Origin: Chloroflexi bacterium UBA6077
GTDB taxonomy: Bacteria; Chloroflexota; UBA6077
Direction: 5' to 3'
Length of the DNA: 64,000 bases
Assembly: GCA_002436065.1 (NCBI GenBank)
Contig: DIXP01000094.1
Coordinates: forward strand, 104,397-168,396
Below the pieces are notes generated by a model. That model searched no databases and had not been told where the DNA came from. It worked only from the letters and a program-made list of their open reading frames with translations. Shown one piece after another: positions 51,158-59,716 of the stretch (position 1 is its first letter; the number at the start of each line of letters is the position of its first letter). The translations under genes were made by a program, and so were the position numbers.

Positions 51158-53042
51158 CCTGAGCAACGGGCAGATCCGGACCGAACCCACCTCCCGATAT
51201 ACCGAGGGGTGGCTGGGTGCCTCGGGGATAGCGATCAAGATCCTCTACGACGAGCTGAGGTCATGGGTCACTCCCTACGACCCGGCCAACAGGCTCATCG
51301 TTGGTGCCGGCCCACTGATAGGAACCACGGCCCCGGGCGCAAACAAGATCAACGTGAGCACCCTGGGGCCGATGACCGGCGGATGGGCAAGCGGCTGCAG
51401 CGACAGCCACTTTGGTCCACAGCTCAAGTACGCCGGCTACGACTCGGTCGTCATCGAGGGGAGATCTCATACCCCGGTCTACCTGTGGATCCACGACGAG
51501 GAGGTGGAGATCCGGGATGCCTCTCATCTCTGGGGCAAGACGACCTGGGAGACCCTGGATGCCCTGCGCGAGGAGCTGGGCGACCCCTCCCTTCACACCC
51601 TTTCCATAGGACCCGCGGGGGAGTATCTGGCCCGCGGGGGCTGCATCATCCAGGACAGGGGAAGGGCCTTCGGCCGGTGTGGCAGCGGGGCCGTCATGGG
51701 CTCAAAGAACCTGAAGGCGATGGTCGCCAGGGGTACGGGCTCGATCCGAGTCGCCGATCCTAGCCGCTTCATGGCTGCTGCTGCTAAGGGTCGAGACATG
51801 GTGCGGGGGGCGAAGAGCTCGGAGACCTTTCACAAGTACGGGTCGATGTCCGTGATGCCGAGAAAGCAACAGGTGTGCGGCATTGCCTACAGGAACTTCC
51901 AGGAGACCCGGCTCCCGGACGATATGGCCGAGTTGATCGAGCCCACCCGGACCATCGACAAATACAGGGTGGCGCAGGTGAGCTTTCCTGGATGTGCCGT
52001 CGGGGGATGCGGCCGGACCCTGCACGTCACCGAGGGTCCATACGCGGGACTGATCACGGAATGCAACCAGTGGGAGGTGTTTGGGACGCTCCAGGGGAGG
52101 CTGGCTATCCGGGAGCCCACTTTCATGCTGAAAGCCAATGCCCTCTGCAACCAGATGGGGCTGGACGTGGACGCGGCGGGCGGACCCATCGGATGGGCCA
52201 TGGAGTGCTACCAGAGGGGCATCATAGACGAGGAGGACACGGGGGGCCTGAAGCTCGAATGGGGCGATGCCGCCGTGGCGTTGGAGCTGATCAGGATGAT
52301 CTGCTATCGGGAGGGCTTCGGCGACATCCTGGCCGAGGGCTGCGCGAGGGCGGCGGACATCGTCGGGCGAGACAGCGGCTACTATGCCCTGCACATCAAG
52401 GGTCAGGATCTCTACGAGCCGTGCAGGGGAGCCAACGGCTGGGCACTCGGCACCACGACCTCCACTCGTGGGGGAGGGCACACGACCGGGGCCGTGGCAG
52501 TCGAGGCGACTCCCGCTCTGGATGTTGAGAAGGCCAGGAAGGTCTACGGGGTGGACAATCCCGACATGGCGCTGGAGTACGACGGTAAGGCCAGGATGGT
52601 GAAGTACCTCGAGGTACTGACCAGGATCTGCAACTCCCTCGGCGTGTGCATCTTCAACTCGAAATATCGCGACATGGACATGATGGGCCTGCCGGAGCTG
52701 GCCGAGCTTTACTCCGCGGCCACCGGCTTGGAGACCTCCGTGGAGGACTTCGAGAGACTGGCGATGAGGCAGCTCAATCTAGAGAAGGCCCTGAACCTCA
52801 GGCACACCAGCTTTGACCGCAAAGATGACATGCCGACCCCAAGGGACCTTGCCGAGCCCATCCCGACAGGGGGCCTCGAGGGGTGGAAGATCGATGAGCA
52901 GAGATGGAACGGGATGCTGGATGACTACTACGACCTGCACGGGTGGGACGGGGCAACGAGCTTTCCCAGGAGGGAGACCCTGGTCGAGTTGGGCCTTGAA
53001 GGGGTTGCCGATGATCTGGCAAGGATAGGCAAGCTGAGGTGA
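51105..53042 (+). CDS. Aldehyde:ferredoxin oxidoreductase (AOR family), paralogue 2
   Basis: A 645-residue AOR-family tungstoenzyme. It has GKILRVNLSNGQIRTEPTSR at the N-terminus, then GPLIGTTAPGANKINVSTLG, GRCGSGAVMGSKNLKAMVA and a conserved C-terminal half. The Fe-S region is CAVGGCGRTLH (C297, C302), a C-x4-C spacing rather than C-x2-C, with a later Cys in NSLGVCIFNSKY. Either the cluster is bound differently or the clade has lost a ligand. The start is ATG 51105 with AAGGGG. It follows the ferredoxin and precedes a terminator (53094-53120). Confidence 0.88.
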   Translation: MAREGDLYGWAGKILRVNLSNGQIRTEPTSRYTEGWLGASGIAIKILYDELRSWVTPYDPANRLIVGAGPLIGTTAPGANKINVSTLGPMTGGWASGCSDSHFGPQLKYAGYDSVVIEGRSHTPVYLWIHDEEVEIRDASHLWGKTTWETLDALREELGDPSLHTLSIGPAGEYLARGGCIIQDRGRAFGRCGSGAVMGSKNLKAMVARGTGSIRVADPSRFMAAAAKGRDMVRGAKSSETFHKYGSMSVMPRKQQVCGIAYRNFQETRLPDDMAELIEPTRTIDKYRVAQVSFPGCAVGGCGRTLHVTEGPYAGLITECNQWEVFGTLQGRLAIREPTFMLKANALCNQMGLDVDAAGGPIGWAMECYQRGIIDEEDTGGLKLEWGDAAVALELIRMICYREGFGDILAEGCARAADIVGRDSGYYALHIKGQDLYEPCRGANGWALGTTTSTRGGGHTTGAVAVEATPALDVEKARKVYGVDNPDMALEYDGKARMVKYLEVLTRICNSLGVCIFNSKYRDMDMMGLPELAELYSAATGLETSVEDFERLAMRQLNLEKALNLRHTSFDRKDDMPTPRDLAEPIPTGGLEGWKIDEQRWNGMLDDYYDLHGWDGATSFPRRETLVELGLEGVADDLARIGKLR

Positions 53043-53093
53043 GGTTGGATGCCACCTCAATGGGCTAGGACCGCGGGCTCTCCGACGAACCTG

Positions 53094-53120
53094 CTAAGGT
53101 GCCGCTAATCGGCACCTTAG
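53094..53120. terminator. Hairpin terminator after AOR paralogue 2
   Basis: CTAAGGTGCCG (53094-53104) and CGGCACCTTAG (53110-53120) form a perfect 11-bp stem over a 5-base loop, 52 bases after the AOR stop. Confidence 0.75.
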
Positions 53121-53207
53121 CTAAGCCCTAACCTGCAGATTCCATGTCGATGATGCTTGGGAGCCAGCTGAAGCCTCATGCATAAACCTGCGGATTAGGG
53201 CGGATGC

Positions 53208-53472
53208 CTCGGTGTTGACTTGACCCAGAAGCACGCGTATACTCGATGCGAATCGACCCTGTCCGACGGTGTATACGCACCCCAGGCCGCAGCGCCCGTT
53301 CGGACGCGAGGGTTGTCAACCCACATCGAGTATCACCACGCGCCCATCCCATCGTCGGAGGTACAAAGATGCTTGGACGGTGAAGATCCACGGACCAGAA
53401 GGCGGCCTGTTTCCTCACGTCTCTTTCAACGGCAATTGGTGGTTCTCACTACAGTCGGCTCAAGGTGTTACC
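53208..53472 (+). promoter_or_regulatory. Duplicated promoter and leader, copy 2
   Basis: TTGACT (53215-53220), 17 bases and TATACT (53238-53243) make a near-consensus sigma-70 promoter. About 255 bases then separate it from the ATG at 53500, so the message has a long conserved leader. The first about 190 bases of the segment differ from copy 1 at only about 12 positions by eye. Confidence 0.8.
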
Positions 53473-53499
53473 TATATATAGGTTCAGAAGGAGTAGAGA

Positions 53500-54618
53500 A
53501 TGAGGCGTCTATCACTGGCTCTCCTGGTAGTGCTCGCGAGCGCGAGCCTGGCAATCGCAGGTTGTTCACAACCTGCCCCGGCACCCACTCCTACCAAGGC
53601 AGCGGCGGCCCCGGCAGCAACGGCTCCCGCTAAGGCGAGCGAGCCCACGAAGGCCGCTGCCCCAGCTACTTCGCAACCCACAGCGGCACCCGCCGCGAAG
53701 TCCAACTGGCCCGAGAAGGGGAAGGCAATCACAATCCTTGTCCCCTGGGCAGCTGGTAGCCCCAACGACGTTTTCTCCCGCATGCTGGCCCCCTACATGG
53801 AGAAGGAGCTTGGGATTCCCGTCAACGTCGAGGCAAAGCCCGGCGCCGGATCCCAGATCGGCATGACCGAGTTGGCGAAGGCCAAGCCCGATGGATACAC
53901 CATCGGCGTGAACTCCCTCGAGACCACCATCGCCACCTACCTGGATCCCGAGAGGAAGGCTGTATTCGATCGCAAGGCTTTCATTCCCATCTCGATGATG
54001 CTGCTCGAGCCCGACTCGCTCATTGGCAAGGGCGGTAGCGCCTACAAGACGGCCAAAGACCTGATCGATGCCGCCAAGGCCAAGCCCGAGAGCATCAAGG
54101 TGGGCACCAACGGCGTCATGACCGCGACTCACATGGGCGTCCTGGTCATCGAGAAGGCCGCAGGCGTGAAGTTCGCCTCCGTGCACTTTAACGGTAGCAA
54201 CGAGAACTCCGCAGCGCTACTCGGCGGCCACACCGACGCGGGCGTCGTCATCGCCTCCGGCAACGTCAGCCAGATCAAGTCCGGCGATCTCACCCTGCTT
54301 GGTCCACTAGGCGACAAGGGCTACAAGTACCCCGCGTTCCCTGAGGCCAAGAACCTGGCAGACGTGGGATACGATACAGCAGTGTTCTGGAGGAGCCTGG
54401 GCATGGATGCCCCTGCCGGCACACCGGCTGACATCGTTGCCAAGTACGACGAGGTCTTGAAGAAGACACTGGAGAATGCGGAATTCCAGAAGAAGACCAC
54501 CGACGCCAACATCATCACCAAGTACATGGACAGCAAGACCTACGGTGCTCACTGGGACAAGTCCGAGGCCACGATGAAAGTCCTCATGGCTGAGCTCAAG
54601 ACCGAAACCAAGAAGTAG
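53500..54618 (+). CDS. TTT-family solute-binding lipoprotein
   Basis: A 372-residue extracytoplasmic receptor of the tripartite tricarboxylate transporter (Bug) family. A lipoprotein signal with a lipobox ends at Cys22 (SLAIAGCSQP). An Ala/Pro/Thr linker follows, then the binding domain: ITILVPWAAGSPNDVFSRML, VEAKPGAGSQIGMTELAKAK and the C-terminal MDAPAGTPADIVAKY. No TctA or TctB membrane genes are in the window, so its transporter must be elsewhere or different. The ligand is likely an organic acid, perhaps the substrate of the downstream enzymes (inference). The start is ATG 53500 behind AGAAGGAG. Confidence 0.9.
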   Translation: MRRLSLALLVVLASASLAIAGCSQPAPAPTPTKAAAAPAATAPAKASEPTKAAAPATSQPTAAPAAKSNWPEKGKAITILVPWAAGSPNDVFSRMLAPYMEKELGIPVNVEAKPGAGSQIGMTELAKAKPDGYTIGVNSLETTIATYLDPERKAVFDRKAFIPISMMLLEPDSLIGKGGSAYKTAKDLIDAAKAKPESIKVGTNGVMTATHMGVLVIEKAAGVKFASVHFNGSNENSAALLGGHTDAGVVIASGNVSQIKSGDLTLLGPLGDKGYKYPAFPEAKNLADVGYDTAVFWRSLGMDAPAGTPADIVAKYDEVLKKTLENAEFQKKTTDANIITKYMDSKTYGAHWDKSEATMKVLMAELKTETKK

Positions 54619-54640
54619 ATAGCCACAGGCAGGAACCTAC

Positions 54641-54680
54641 CCAGCAGCTCGAGGGCCGACTGATGCCCTTGAGCTGCTGG
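54641..54680 (+). terminator. Hairpin terminator after the solute-binding protein
   Basis: A 16-bp stem (54641-54656 with 54665-54680, one G-U) and an 8-base loop lie 23 bases after the stop. The next gene at 54806 therefore needs its own start or read-through. Confidence 0.7.
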
Positions 54681-54805
54681 TGAAGTGTCTATGTTGGTCA
54701 ACTTGGATACGCACAGAGGGTGACCGGCCACTGCAGGTAATCATTACCTGGCATTTCCAGCATTGTCATCAAGACCGTCACATATTTGAAAAGAGGTAGC
54801 TCATC

Positions 54806-55501
54806 GTGAATCTCGAAGAAATCTCCGCGCAACTGCTAAAGGGCCGGCTGGTGGACCTGTCCAAGAAGGTCAACCCCGGTGGGGCCGACGGACCCTTGGG
54901 CGCCCCTAAGCGCAAGTATGAGATCGAGCTGTTCACCTTCCCCCCCGGCGAACTGATGCACAACATCGTGATGGAAAGCCACATCTCCACTCACGTCGAA
55001 GCCCCGTCCCACTTCGTGCCGGTCCTGCATCCGGGCCGCGACGCCGAAGACGTCAGCGAAGTGGCTCTGTTCAAGTTCTTCGGTATGGGCACACTTCTGG
55101 ACTGCAAGAACATGCCAGCCAAGACCCAGATAGGGCCCGCCGAGATCGACAAGTTCGATATCAGGCAGGGGGACATCGTTCTGATCGGCAACTCGCCTCA
55201 CAAGGCACAGGAGCGACCCTGGTTCACTCCCGAGGGAACCGAGCATCTGTTCAAGAAGAATCTCAAGATGGTCGGGTTCGACGACTCGGTCTACGTGGAG
55301 CGACCCGAGGTGTCCAGAGTGAACCTTCAGGGGTACATTGTCCACGACCTATTCCTTACCGCCGGGGTTCCGGTGATCGAGCAGCTGGCCCACCTGGGCG
55401 ACCTGAAGAAGTCGCGCTTCTTCTTCATGGGCATCCCTGCCAGGATGGGCGGCCTTGACTCCTTCCCCATCCGAGCGATGGCCGTCGAAAGCCCTGAGTA
55501 A
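54806..55501 (+). CDS. Cyclase family protein (kynurenine-formamidase-like), paralogue 1
   Basis: A 231-residue metal-dependent hydrolase of the cyclase/KynB family. The metal motif normally H-x-G-T-H-x-D-x-P-x-H reads HISTHVEAPSH here, so Glu replaces the usual Asp. LVDLSKKVNPG at the start and GDIVLIGNS later fit the fold. Members open cyclic amides or formamides, such as isatin and N-formylkynurenine. The start is GTG 54806 with GAGGTAG upstream. It opens a four-gene run of hydrolases with UlaG-like, a second cyclase and a ThDP enzyme. Confidence 0.85.
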   Translation: MNLEEISAQLLKGRLVDLSKKVNPGGADGPLGAPKRKYEIELFTFPPGELMHNIVMESHISTHVEAPSHFVPVLHPGRDAEDVSEVALFKFFGMGTLLDCKNMPAKTQIGPAEIDKFDIRQGDIVLIGNSPHKAQERPWFTPEGTEHLFKKNLKMVGFDDSVYVERPEVSRVNLQGYIVHDLFLTAGVPVIEQLAHLGDLKKSRFFFMGIPARMGGLDSFPIRAMAVESPE

Positions 55502-55519
55502 GTAGAAAACGAGGGAAAA

Positions 55520-56584
55520 ATGGCACCATTAAACGTCTGGGAACTCGACAGGGACAGCTGGCTGCGCAACTGCTTCCCGCAGTGGGGCACCTATCTCAAC
55601 GAAGAGATCGAGGAGACCACGGTGCCGGCGGGCAAGCTGAAGATGTGGTGGCTGGGCTGCACCGGCGTCTGGATGAAGACCGAGAACGGCACGGACCTGG
55701 CTGTGGACTTCTGGGCGCAGCGGGGCGGTCATAGCAAGAAGACACTACCAGCCGAGGAGCGAGCAGGGCAGCAGTTGACCCGGATGACAGGGTCGGTGCT
55801 TCGGCCTACATTCCTGCGAGTCAGTCCGCAGGTGATCGACCCCTTTGCCGTGAATAAGCTGGACGCCCACCTCTCCACCCATATTCATCGTGACCACCTC
55901 TGCCCATACACCGCTGCGGCCGCGGCCAAGAACACCAACGCCGTTTTCATCGGCCCCAAGATGTCCGGAGACACCTGGGCTGAGTGGGGAGTGCCCGAGA
56001 GTCGCATCGTTCGGATGAAACCGGGCGACTCCTACAAGCTCAACGACATCGAGATCCTCGCGGTGGAGTCTTTCGACCGAACCGCCCTGATCACCCCTCC
56101 ACCGGAAGGCGACCTCCGTGGCAAGATGCCCCCGGACATGGACGAGCGGGCCATCAACTACGTCATCAAGACTCCGGGCGGCACCGTCTACCACAGCGGT
56201 GACTCCCACTACTGCAACTACTTCTCGAAGCATGGCAAGGATCACGACATCGATGTCTGCTTCGTCTCCTGGGGTGAGAATGGTCCTGGCATCACCGACA
56301 AGGTCAACTCTGTCGACACCCTGCGTGTAGCTTGGAGCCTCGGAGCCAAGGTGCTGATCCCGATCCATTGGGATCTGTGGGCCTGTCAGCAGCCTGATCC
56401 GGCGGAGTTGAAGTGGCTGTACAACCACAACAAACACCTGTACGATTTCAACCTGTTCATGTGGAAGATCGGCGGGATGTTCACCTATCCCGACGACGCC
56501 GCCAAGGGGCAGTACCAGTATCCGAAGAGCGAGGAACGCTTCTTCGAGGTGGAGCCGAACATTCCGTTCCTGTCCTTCCTGTAG
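55520..56584 (+). CDS. UlaG-like metallo-beta-lactamase fold lactonase
   Basis: A 354-residue MBL-fold hydrolase, the same length as L-ascorbate-6-phosphate lactonase UlaG. The metal motif is THIHRDHLCPY (H121, H123, D125, H126). YHSGDSHYCNYFSKHGKDHD and LIPIHWDLWACQQPDP supply further ligands. KMWWLGCTGVWMKTENGTDL at the beginning is also UlaG-like. UlaG opens a lactone. Here no ulaA-F genes are nearby, so another cyclic ester is possible. The start is ATG 55520. Confidence 0.85.
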   Translation: MAPLNVWELDRDSWLRNCFPQWGTYLNEEIEETTVPAGKLKMWWLGCTGVWMKTENGTDLAVDFWAQRGGHSKKTLPAEERAGQQLTRMTGSVLRPTFLRVSPQVIDPFAVNKLDAHLSTHIHRDHLCPYTAAAAAKNTNAVFIGPKMSGDTWAEWGVPESRIVRMKPGDSYKLNDIEILAVESFDRTALITPPPEGDLRGKMPPDMDERAINYVIKTPGGTVYHSGDSHYCNYFSKHGKDHDIDVCFVSWGENGPGITDKVNSVDTLRVAWSLGAKVLIPIHWDLWACQQPDPAELKWLYNHNKHLYDFNLFMWKIGGMFTYPDDAAKGQYQYPKSEERFFEVEPNIPFLSFL

Positions 56585-56608
56585 GCAGACGGACAACATC
56601 AGAACTGC

Positions 56609-56654
56609 AGGACCTCGGACCGAGGTCCTCAAGCCCTGGTGCCTATGACCAGGG
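56609..56654 (+). terminator. Double small hairpin
   Basis: AGGACCTCGG/CCGAGGTCCT (56609-56629) and CCCTGGT/ACCAGGG (56634-56654) lie after the UlaG-like gene. They may be an attenuator or terminator before the second cyclase. Confidence 0.5.
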
Positions 56655-56699
56655 AGCAATAGCATAGAGCTACAGAAAGTAAACGAAAAGGAGGGACAG

Positions 56700-57656
56700 A
56701 TGGGCAACGAGCACGACTTTGAGATCCTCAAAGGGCTCTGCGAGAAATACCGCAACTGGGGGAAGTGGGGCCCGGACGACCAGATCGGTACCCTCAACTA
56801 CATAACCCCGGAGAAGGTGGTCCAGGCCGCCAAGCTGGTCCAGAAGGGCAAAGTATTCTCCTTGTCTATCCCCTTCGACGGCAACGGCCCCCAGAACGGC
56901 GGCATCCGCCGCTTCAACCCGATGGGCTTCATGCTGCGAGACGGACGCGACACCCTGAGCGGCTCGGTGATGGGCTCGCCTCAGAACTACGGCGGTGCCG
57001 ACGATGTGGTCATGCTCCCAACCCATGCCGCGACCCACTGGGATGCCCTGGCCCACGCCTACTGGGACGGCAAGATGTACAACGGCTACTCTGCCGGCCT
57101 CTGCTCCAGCTTCGGTGCGGAGAAGTGCGGGATCGACGTGTACAAGGACAAGATGGTGAGCCGCGGCGTCCTGCTGGACATCGCTCGATTGAAGGGCGTG
57201 GACTGGCTCGACATCGGATACGCTATCACCAACGACGACCTGGATGCCGCCTGCAAGAAGGAGGGGATTGAGGTCACATCTGGCGACATCGTCTGCGTCC
57301 GAACCGGCCACATCGCTTACTGTCGGGCCAAGGGAAGCTGGGGCACTTACGCCGGAGGCGATGCCCCCGGCCTGTCCATCTACTCTGCCGAGTGGCTCCA
57401 CAAACACGAAGTGGCGGGCATCGCCTCGGACACCTGGGGAGTAGAAGTACGGCCCAACGAGATCAAGTGGATAAACCAGCCGTGGCACAAGGTAGTGCTA
57501 CCCAACATGGGCATCGCGATGGGCGAGATGTTCGACCTGGATGAGCTGGCCAAGGACTGCGCCGAGGACGGCCGCTGGGAGTTCCAGCTCGTGGCGCCGG
57601 TCATTCCATTCACCGGCGGCGCCGGCTCGCCGGTTAACCCAATCGCACTCAAGTAG
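56700..57656 (+). CDS. Cyclase family protein, paralogue 2
   Basis: A 318-residue metal-dependent hydrolase. The metal motif is THAATHWDALAHAYWDGKMY, i.e. H-x-x-T-H-x-D-x-x-x-H, as in the larger cyclase/isatin-hydrolase-type members. It begins with a conserved WGKWGPDDQIGTLNYITPEK segment. At 318 residues it belongs to a different subgroup from paralogue 1. The start is ATG 56700 with AAAGGAGGGA. It is separated from the ThDP gene by a repeat element at 57681-57822. Confidence 0.87.
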   Translation: MGNEHDFEILKGLCEKYRNWGKWGPDDQIGTLNYITPEKVVQAAKLVQKGKVFSLSIPFDGNGPQNGGIRRFNPMGFMLRDGRDTLSGSVMGSPQNYGGADDVVMLPTHAATHWDALAHAYWDGKMYNGYSAGLCSSFGAEKCGIDVYKDKMVSRGVLLDIARLKGVDWLDIGYAITNDDLDAACKKEGIEVTSGDIVCVRTGHIAYCRAKGSWGTYAGGDAPGLSIYSAEWLHKHEVAGIASDTWGVEVRPNEIKWINQPWHKVVLPNMGIAMGEMFDLDELAKDCAEDGRWEFQLVAPVIPFTGGAGSPVNPIALK

Positions 57657-57680
57657 TCCTCGCCAAACCGGTTCTTTCAA

Positions 57681-57822
57681 GCGGCGAAGCCGCCACACAA
57701 ATGTAGCCGCAACCTAAAGGTTGCGCATAGCCCGTTGAGATGGAGGCTACTTCGCCAACAGGTACGCGCAGGCTGAAGCCTGCGGCTACATCGGGGCGGA
57801 GGGACGGGCGGCTTCGCCGCCC
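57681..57822. repeat. Composite inverted-repeat element, copy 2 (MITE-like)
   Basis: The same design as 21567-21725: outer arms GCGGCGAAGCCGCC (57681-57694) and GGCGGCTTCGCCGC (57808-57821), inner arms ATGTAGCCGCA and TGCGGCTACA, and the conserved TTCGCCAACAGGTACGCGC centre. It carries no gene. Confidence 0.75.
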
Positions 57823-57870
57823 ATTAGGATCAGTCGGACGAAGCACCACATATCAAACTGGAGGACGCTG

Positions 57871-59544
57871 TTGGAAGCGGAGCCTAAGAAGGTCACTAAC
57901 ACCGCGCAGTTCTTCGCCGAAACCGTGAGCGGCTACGGCATCACACACCTGTTCATGGTTCCTGCTATCTTTCACTCGGCCATGGCCGCTATGGAGGACC
58001 TGGGTATCCGGCGAGTGACCGCTCACCACGAGGTGGCGGCAGCCTACATGGCCGACGGCTATGCCCGTGCATCCAAGGGTCCCGGCCTCTGCATGGGGCA
58101 GTCCGTCGGCTCAGCCAACCTGGCCGCCGGCCTCCGCGATGCATACCTGTCCAGCTCGCCAGTCGTCTGCGTGAGCGGTGGACCCCAGCCCGAGTCCCGC
58201 TACAAGTACCTCTACCAGGTGGTAGACGACTTCTCGATGTACGAGCCGGTCACCAAGTTCAACGCCATGGTCGAGCATCCAGACAGGCTCCCCGATCTGC
58301 TGCGACAGGCGTTCCGCGTCGCCGTCACCGGCACCCCTGGACCGGTCCACCTGGAGCTGCCGGGCCGACTGGGCGAGGGCGCCAATGGGGATGGCGACTT
58401 CGATGTCATCATCGAGAAGCGCTTCAGCCACTTCCCGGCCTACCGGCCCGAGCCTGAGCTAGACTCCCTCCGGGAAGCTGCTGCCCTCCTGGCCTCGGCA
58501 AAGAAGCCGGTGATCGTGGCCGGCGGCGGAATCCACGCCTCGGGAGCATCTGCTGAACTGCAGAAGCTTGCTGAGAAGCTCTCGATCCCAGTAGCCACCT
58601 CGCCCACCGGCAAGGCCGCCATCCCCGAGAACCATCCATTGAACATCGGAATGGTTGGCAATTACGGTCGATGGAGCACCAACGCATTCGTCGAGGAGGC
58701 GGACCTGGTGTTCTTCATCGGGACCCGAACCGGCGGCCTCACGACCAAGAACTGGATGACCCCGATGCCCGGAACCCCTGTCATCCAGTTGGACATCGAG
58801 GCCGAAGCGGTTGGCCGCAACTACCCGGTCAAGGTTGGGATCGTGGGAGACGCGAAGGTCTCCCTGGCCCGGCTGATCGAGGTCGTACAGCCCGGCTCCA
58901 GGACAGAGTGGGTTAAGAAGGCCCAGGCCGGCCTGGCAGCCTGGAAGGCTGAGAAGGCTCCGAACCTGGCATCCGATGCCGCTCCCATCCAGGTCGAGAG
59001 GCTGTGCAAGGAGATCACCGAGTTCCTGCCGGAGGGTGGTGTGGTGGTCTCCGATACGGGGCACGCCGCCATCTGGAGCGGTACGATGATCGACCTGAAC
59101 AAGCCCGGCCAGCGCTACATCCGCTGCGCTGGCCACCTGGGCTGGGCCTTCCCTGCCTCCCTGGGTGTAAAGTGCGCCCTGCCGGACAAGCCGGTGGTCT
59201 GCTTCACTGGTGATGGCGGCTTCTACTACCACCTCTCCGAGTTGGAGACCGCAGCCCGCTTCAACATCCCGACCGTGGTTGTCGTGAACAACAACGGCGC
59301 TCTCCAGCAGGTGAAGAATGGCTTCGACAGGGCATACGGTGGTACCCAGCGGGGCCGCGCCCATGAGATGTGGGTATTTGAGCCAGGCAACCTCGCCGCA
59401 GTGGCGAGGGACATGGGCTGCGTGGGCATCCGGGTGGAGAAGCCCGAGCAGATCCGACCTGCCCTGGAGGAGGCTCTTGCCTCCAAGCGTCCCGCCCTGC
59501 TGGACGTCGTCACTGACATCAAGTCTCACCCTCAGGTGTGGTAA
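57871..59544 (+). CDS. Thiamine-diphosphate-dependent enzyme (acetolactate-synthase-like)
   Basis: A 557-residue ThDP enzyme with three domains. Domain 1 (residues 1 to about 170) has Glu54 in TAHHEVAAAYMADGYARASK. The central Rossmann-like domain has ASAKKPVIVAGGGIHASGAS. Domain 3 holds the ThDP/Mg motif CFTGDGGFYYHLSELETAAR and NNNGALQQ. Related enzymes are 2-oxoacid decarboxylases, acetolactate synthase, glyoxylate carboligase and sulfoacetaldehyde acetyltransferase. Which it is cannot be decided. The start is TTG 57871 with GGAGG at 57860-57864. It is followed by two hairpins, then an M24 gene. Confidence 0.88.
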   Translation: MEAEPKKVTNTAQFFAETVSGYGITHLFMVPAIFHSAMAAMEDLGIRRVTAHHEVAAAYMADGYARASKGPGLCMGQSVGSANLAAGLRDAYLSSSPVVCVSGGPQPESRYKYLYQVVDDFSMYEPVTKFNAMVEHPDRLPDLLRQAFRVAVTGTPGPVHLELPGRLGEGANGDGDFDVIIEKRFSHFPAYRPEPELDSLREAAALLASAKKPVIVAGGGIHASGASAELQKLAEKLSIPVATSPTGKAAIPENHPLNIGMVGNYGRWSTNAFVEEADLVFFIGTRTGGLTTKNWMTPMPGTPVIQLDIEAEAVGRNYPVKVGIVGDAKVSLARLIEVVQPGSRTEWVKKAQAGLAAWKAEKAPNLASDAAPIQVERLCKEITEFLPEGGVVVSDTGHAAIWSGTMIDLNKPGQRYIRCAGHLGWAFPASLGVKCALPDKPVVCFTGDGGFYYHLSELETAARFNIPTVVVVNNNGALQQVKNGFDRAYGGTQRGRAHEMWVFEPGNLAAVARDMGCVGIRVEKPEQIRPALEEALASKRPALLDVVTDIKSHPQVW

Positions 59545-59553
59545 GGGATTGAA

Positions 59554-59587
59554 GCTGGGGTTGGCCCAATAACGAGCCAACCCCAGC
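59554..59587 (+). terminator. Hairpin terminator after the ThDP enzyme
   Basis: A 12-bp perfect stem (59554-59565 with 59576-59587) and a 10-base loop, ten bases after the stop. Confidence 0.75.
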
Positions 59588-59627
59588 CCCCCTCTGATAC
59601 AACAAGGAACAAGCAATGTGTTGGTGA

Positions 59628-59661
59628 GCATGAAGCCGGCGTGTATGCGCCGGCTTCATGC
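59628..59661. terminator. Second hairpin in the same spacer
   Basis: A 14-bp perfect stem (59628-59641 with 59648-59661) around a six-base loop. It may be a second terminator or a dispersed palindrome. Confidence 0.6.
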
Positions 59662-59716
59662 CTCTCGCAAATACGCCTCCACGCAGGCAATATGACTAGC
59701 TGAAGGAGTAGAAAGG

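Noticed and set aside
58459..59631. A 390-codon minus-strand frame opposite the ThDP enzyme
   Set aside because: It is antisense to a gene with full ThDP motifs and has no recognisable domain.
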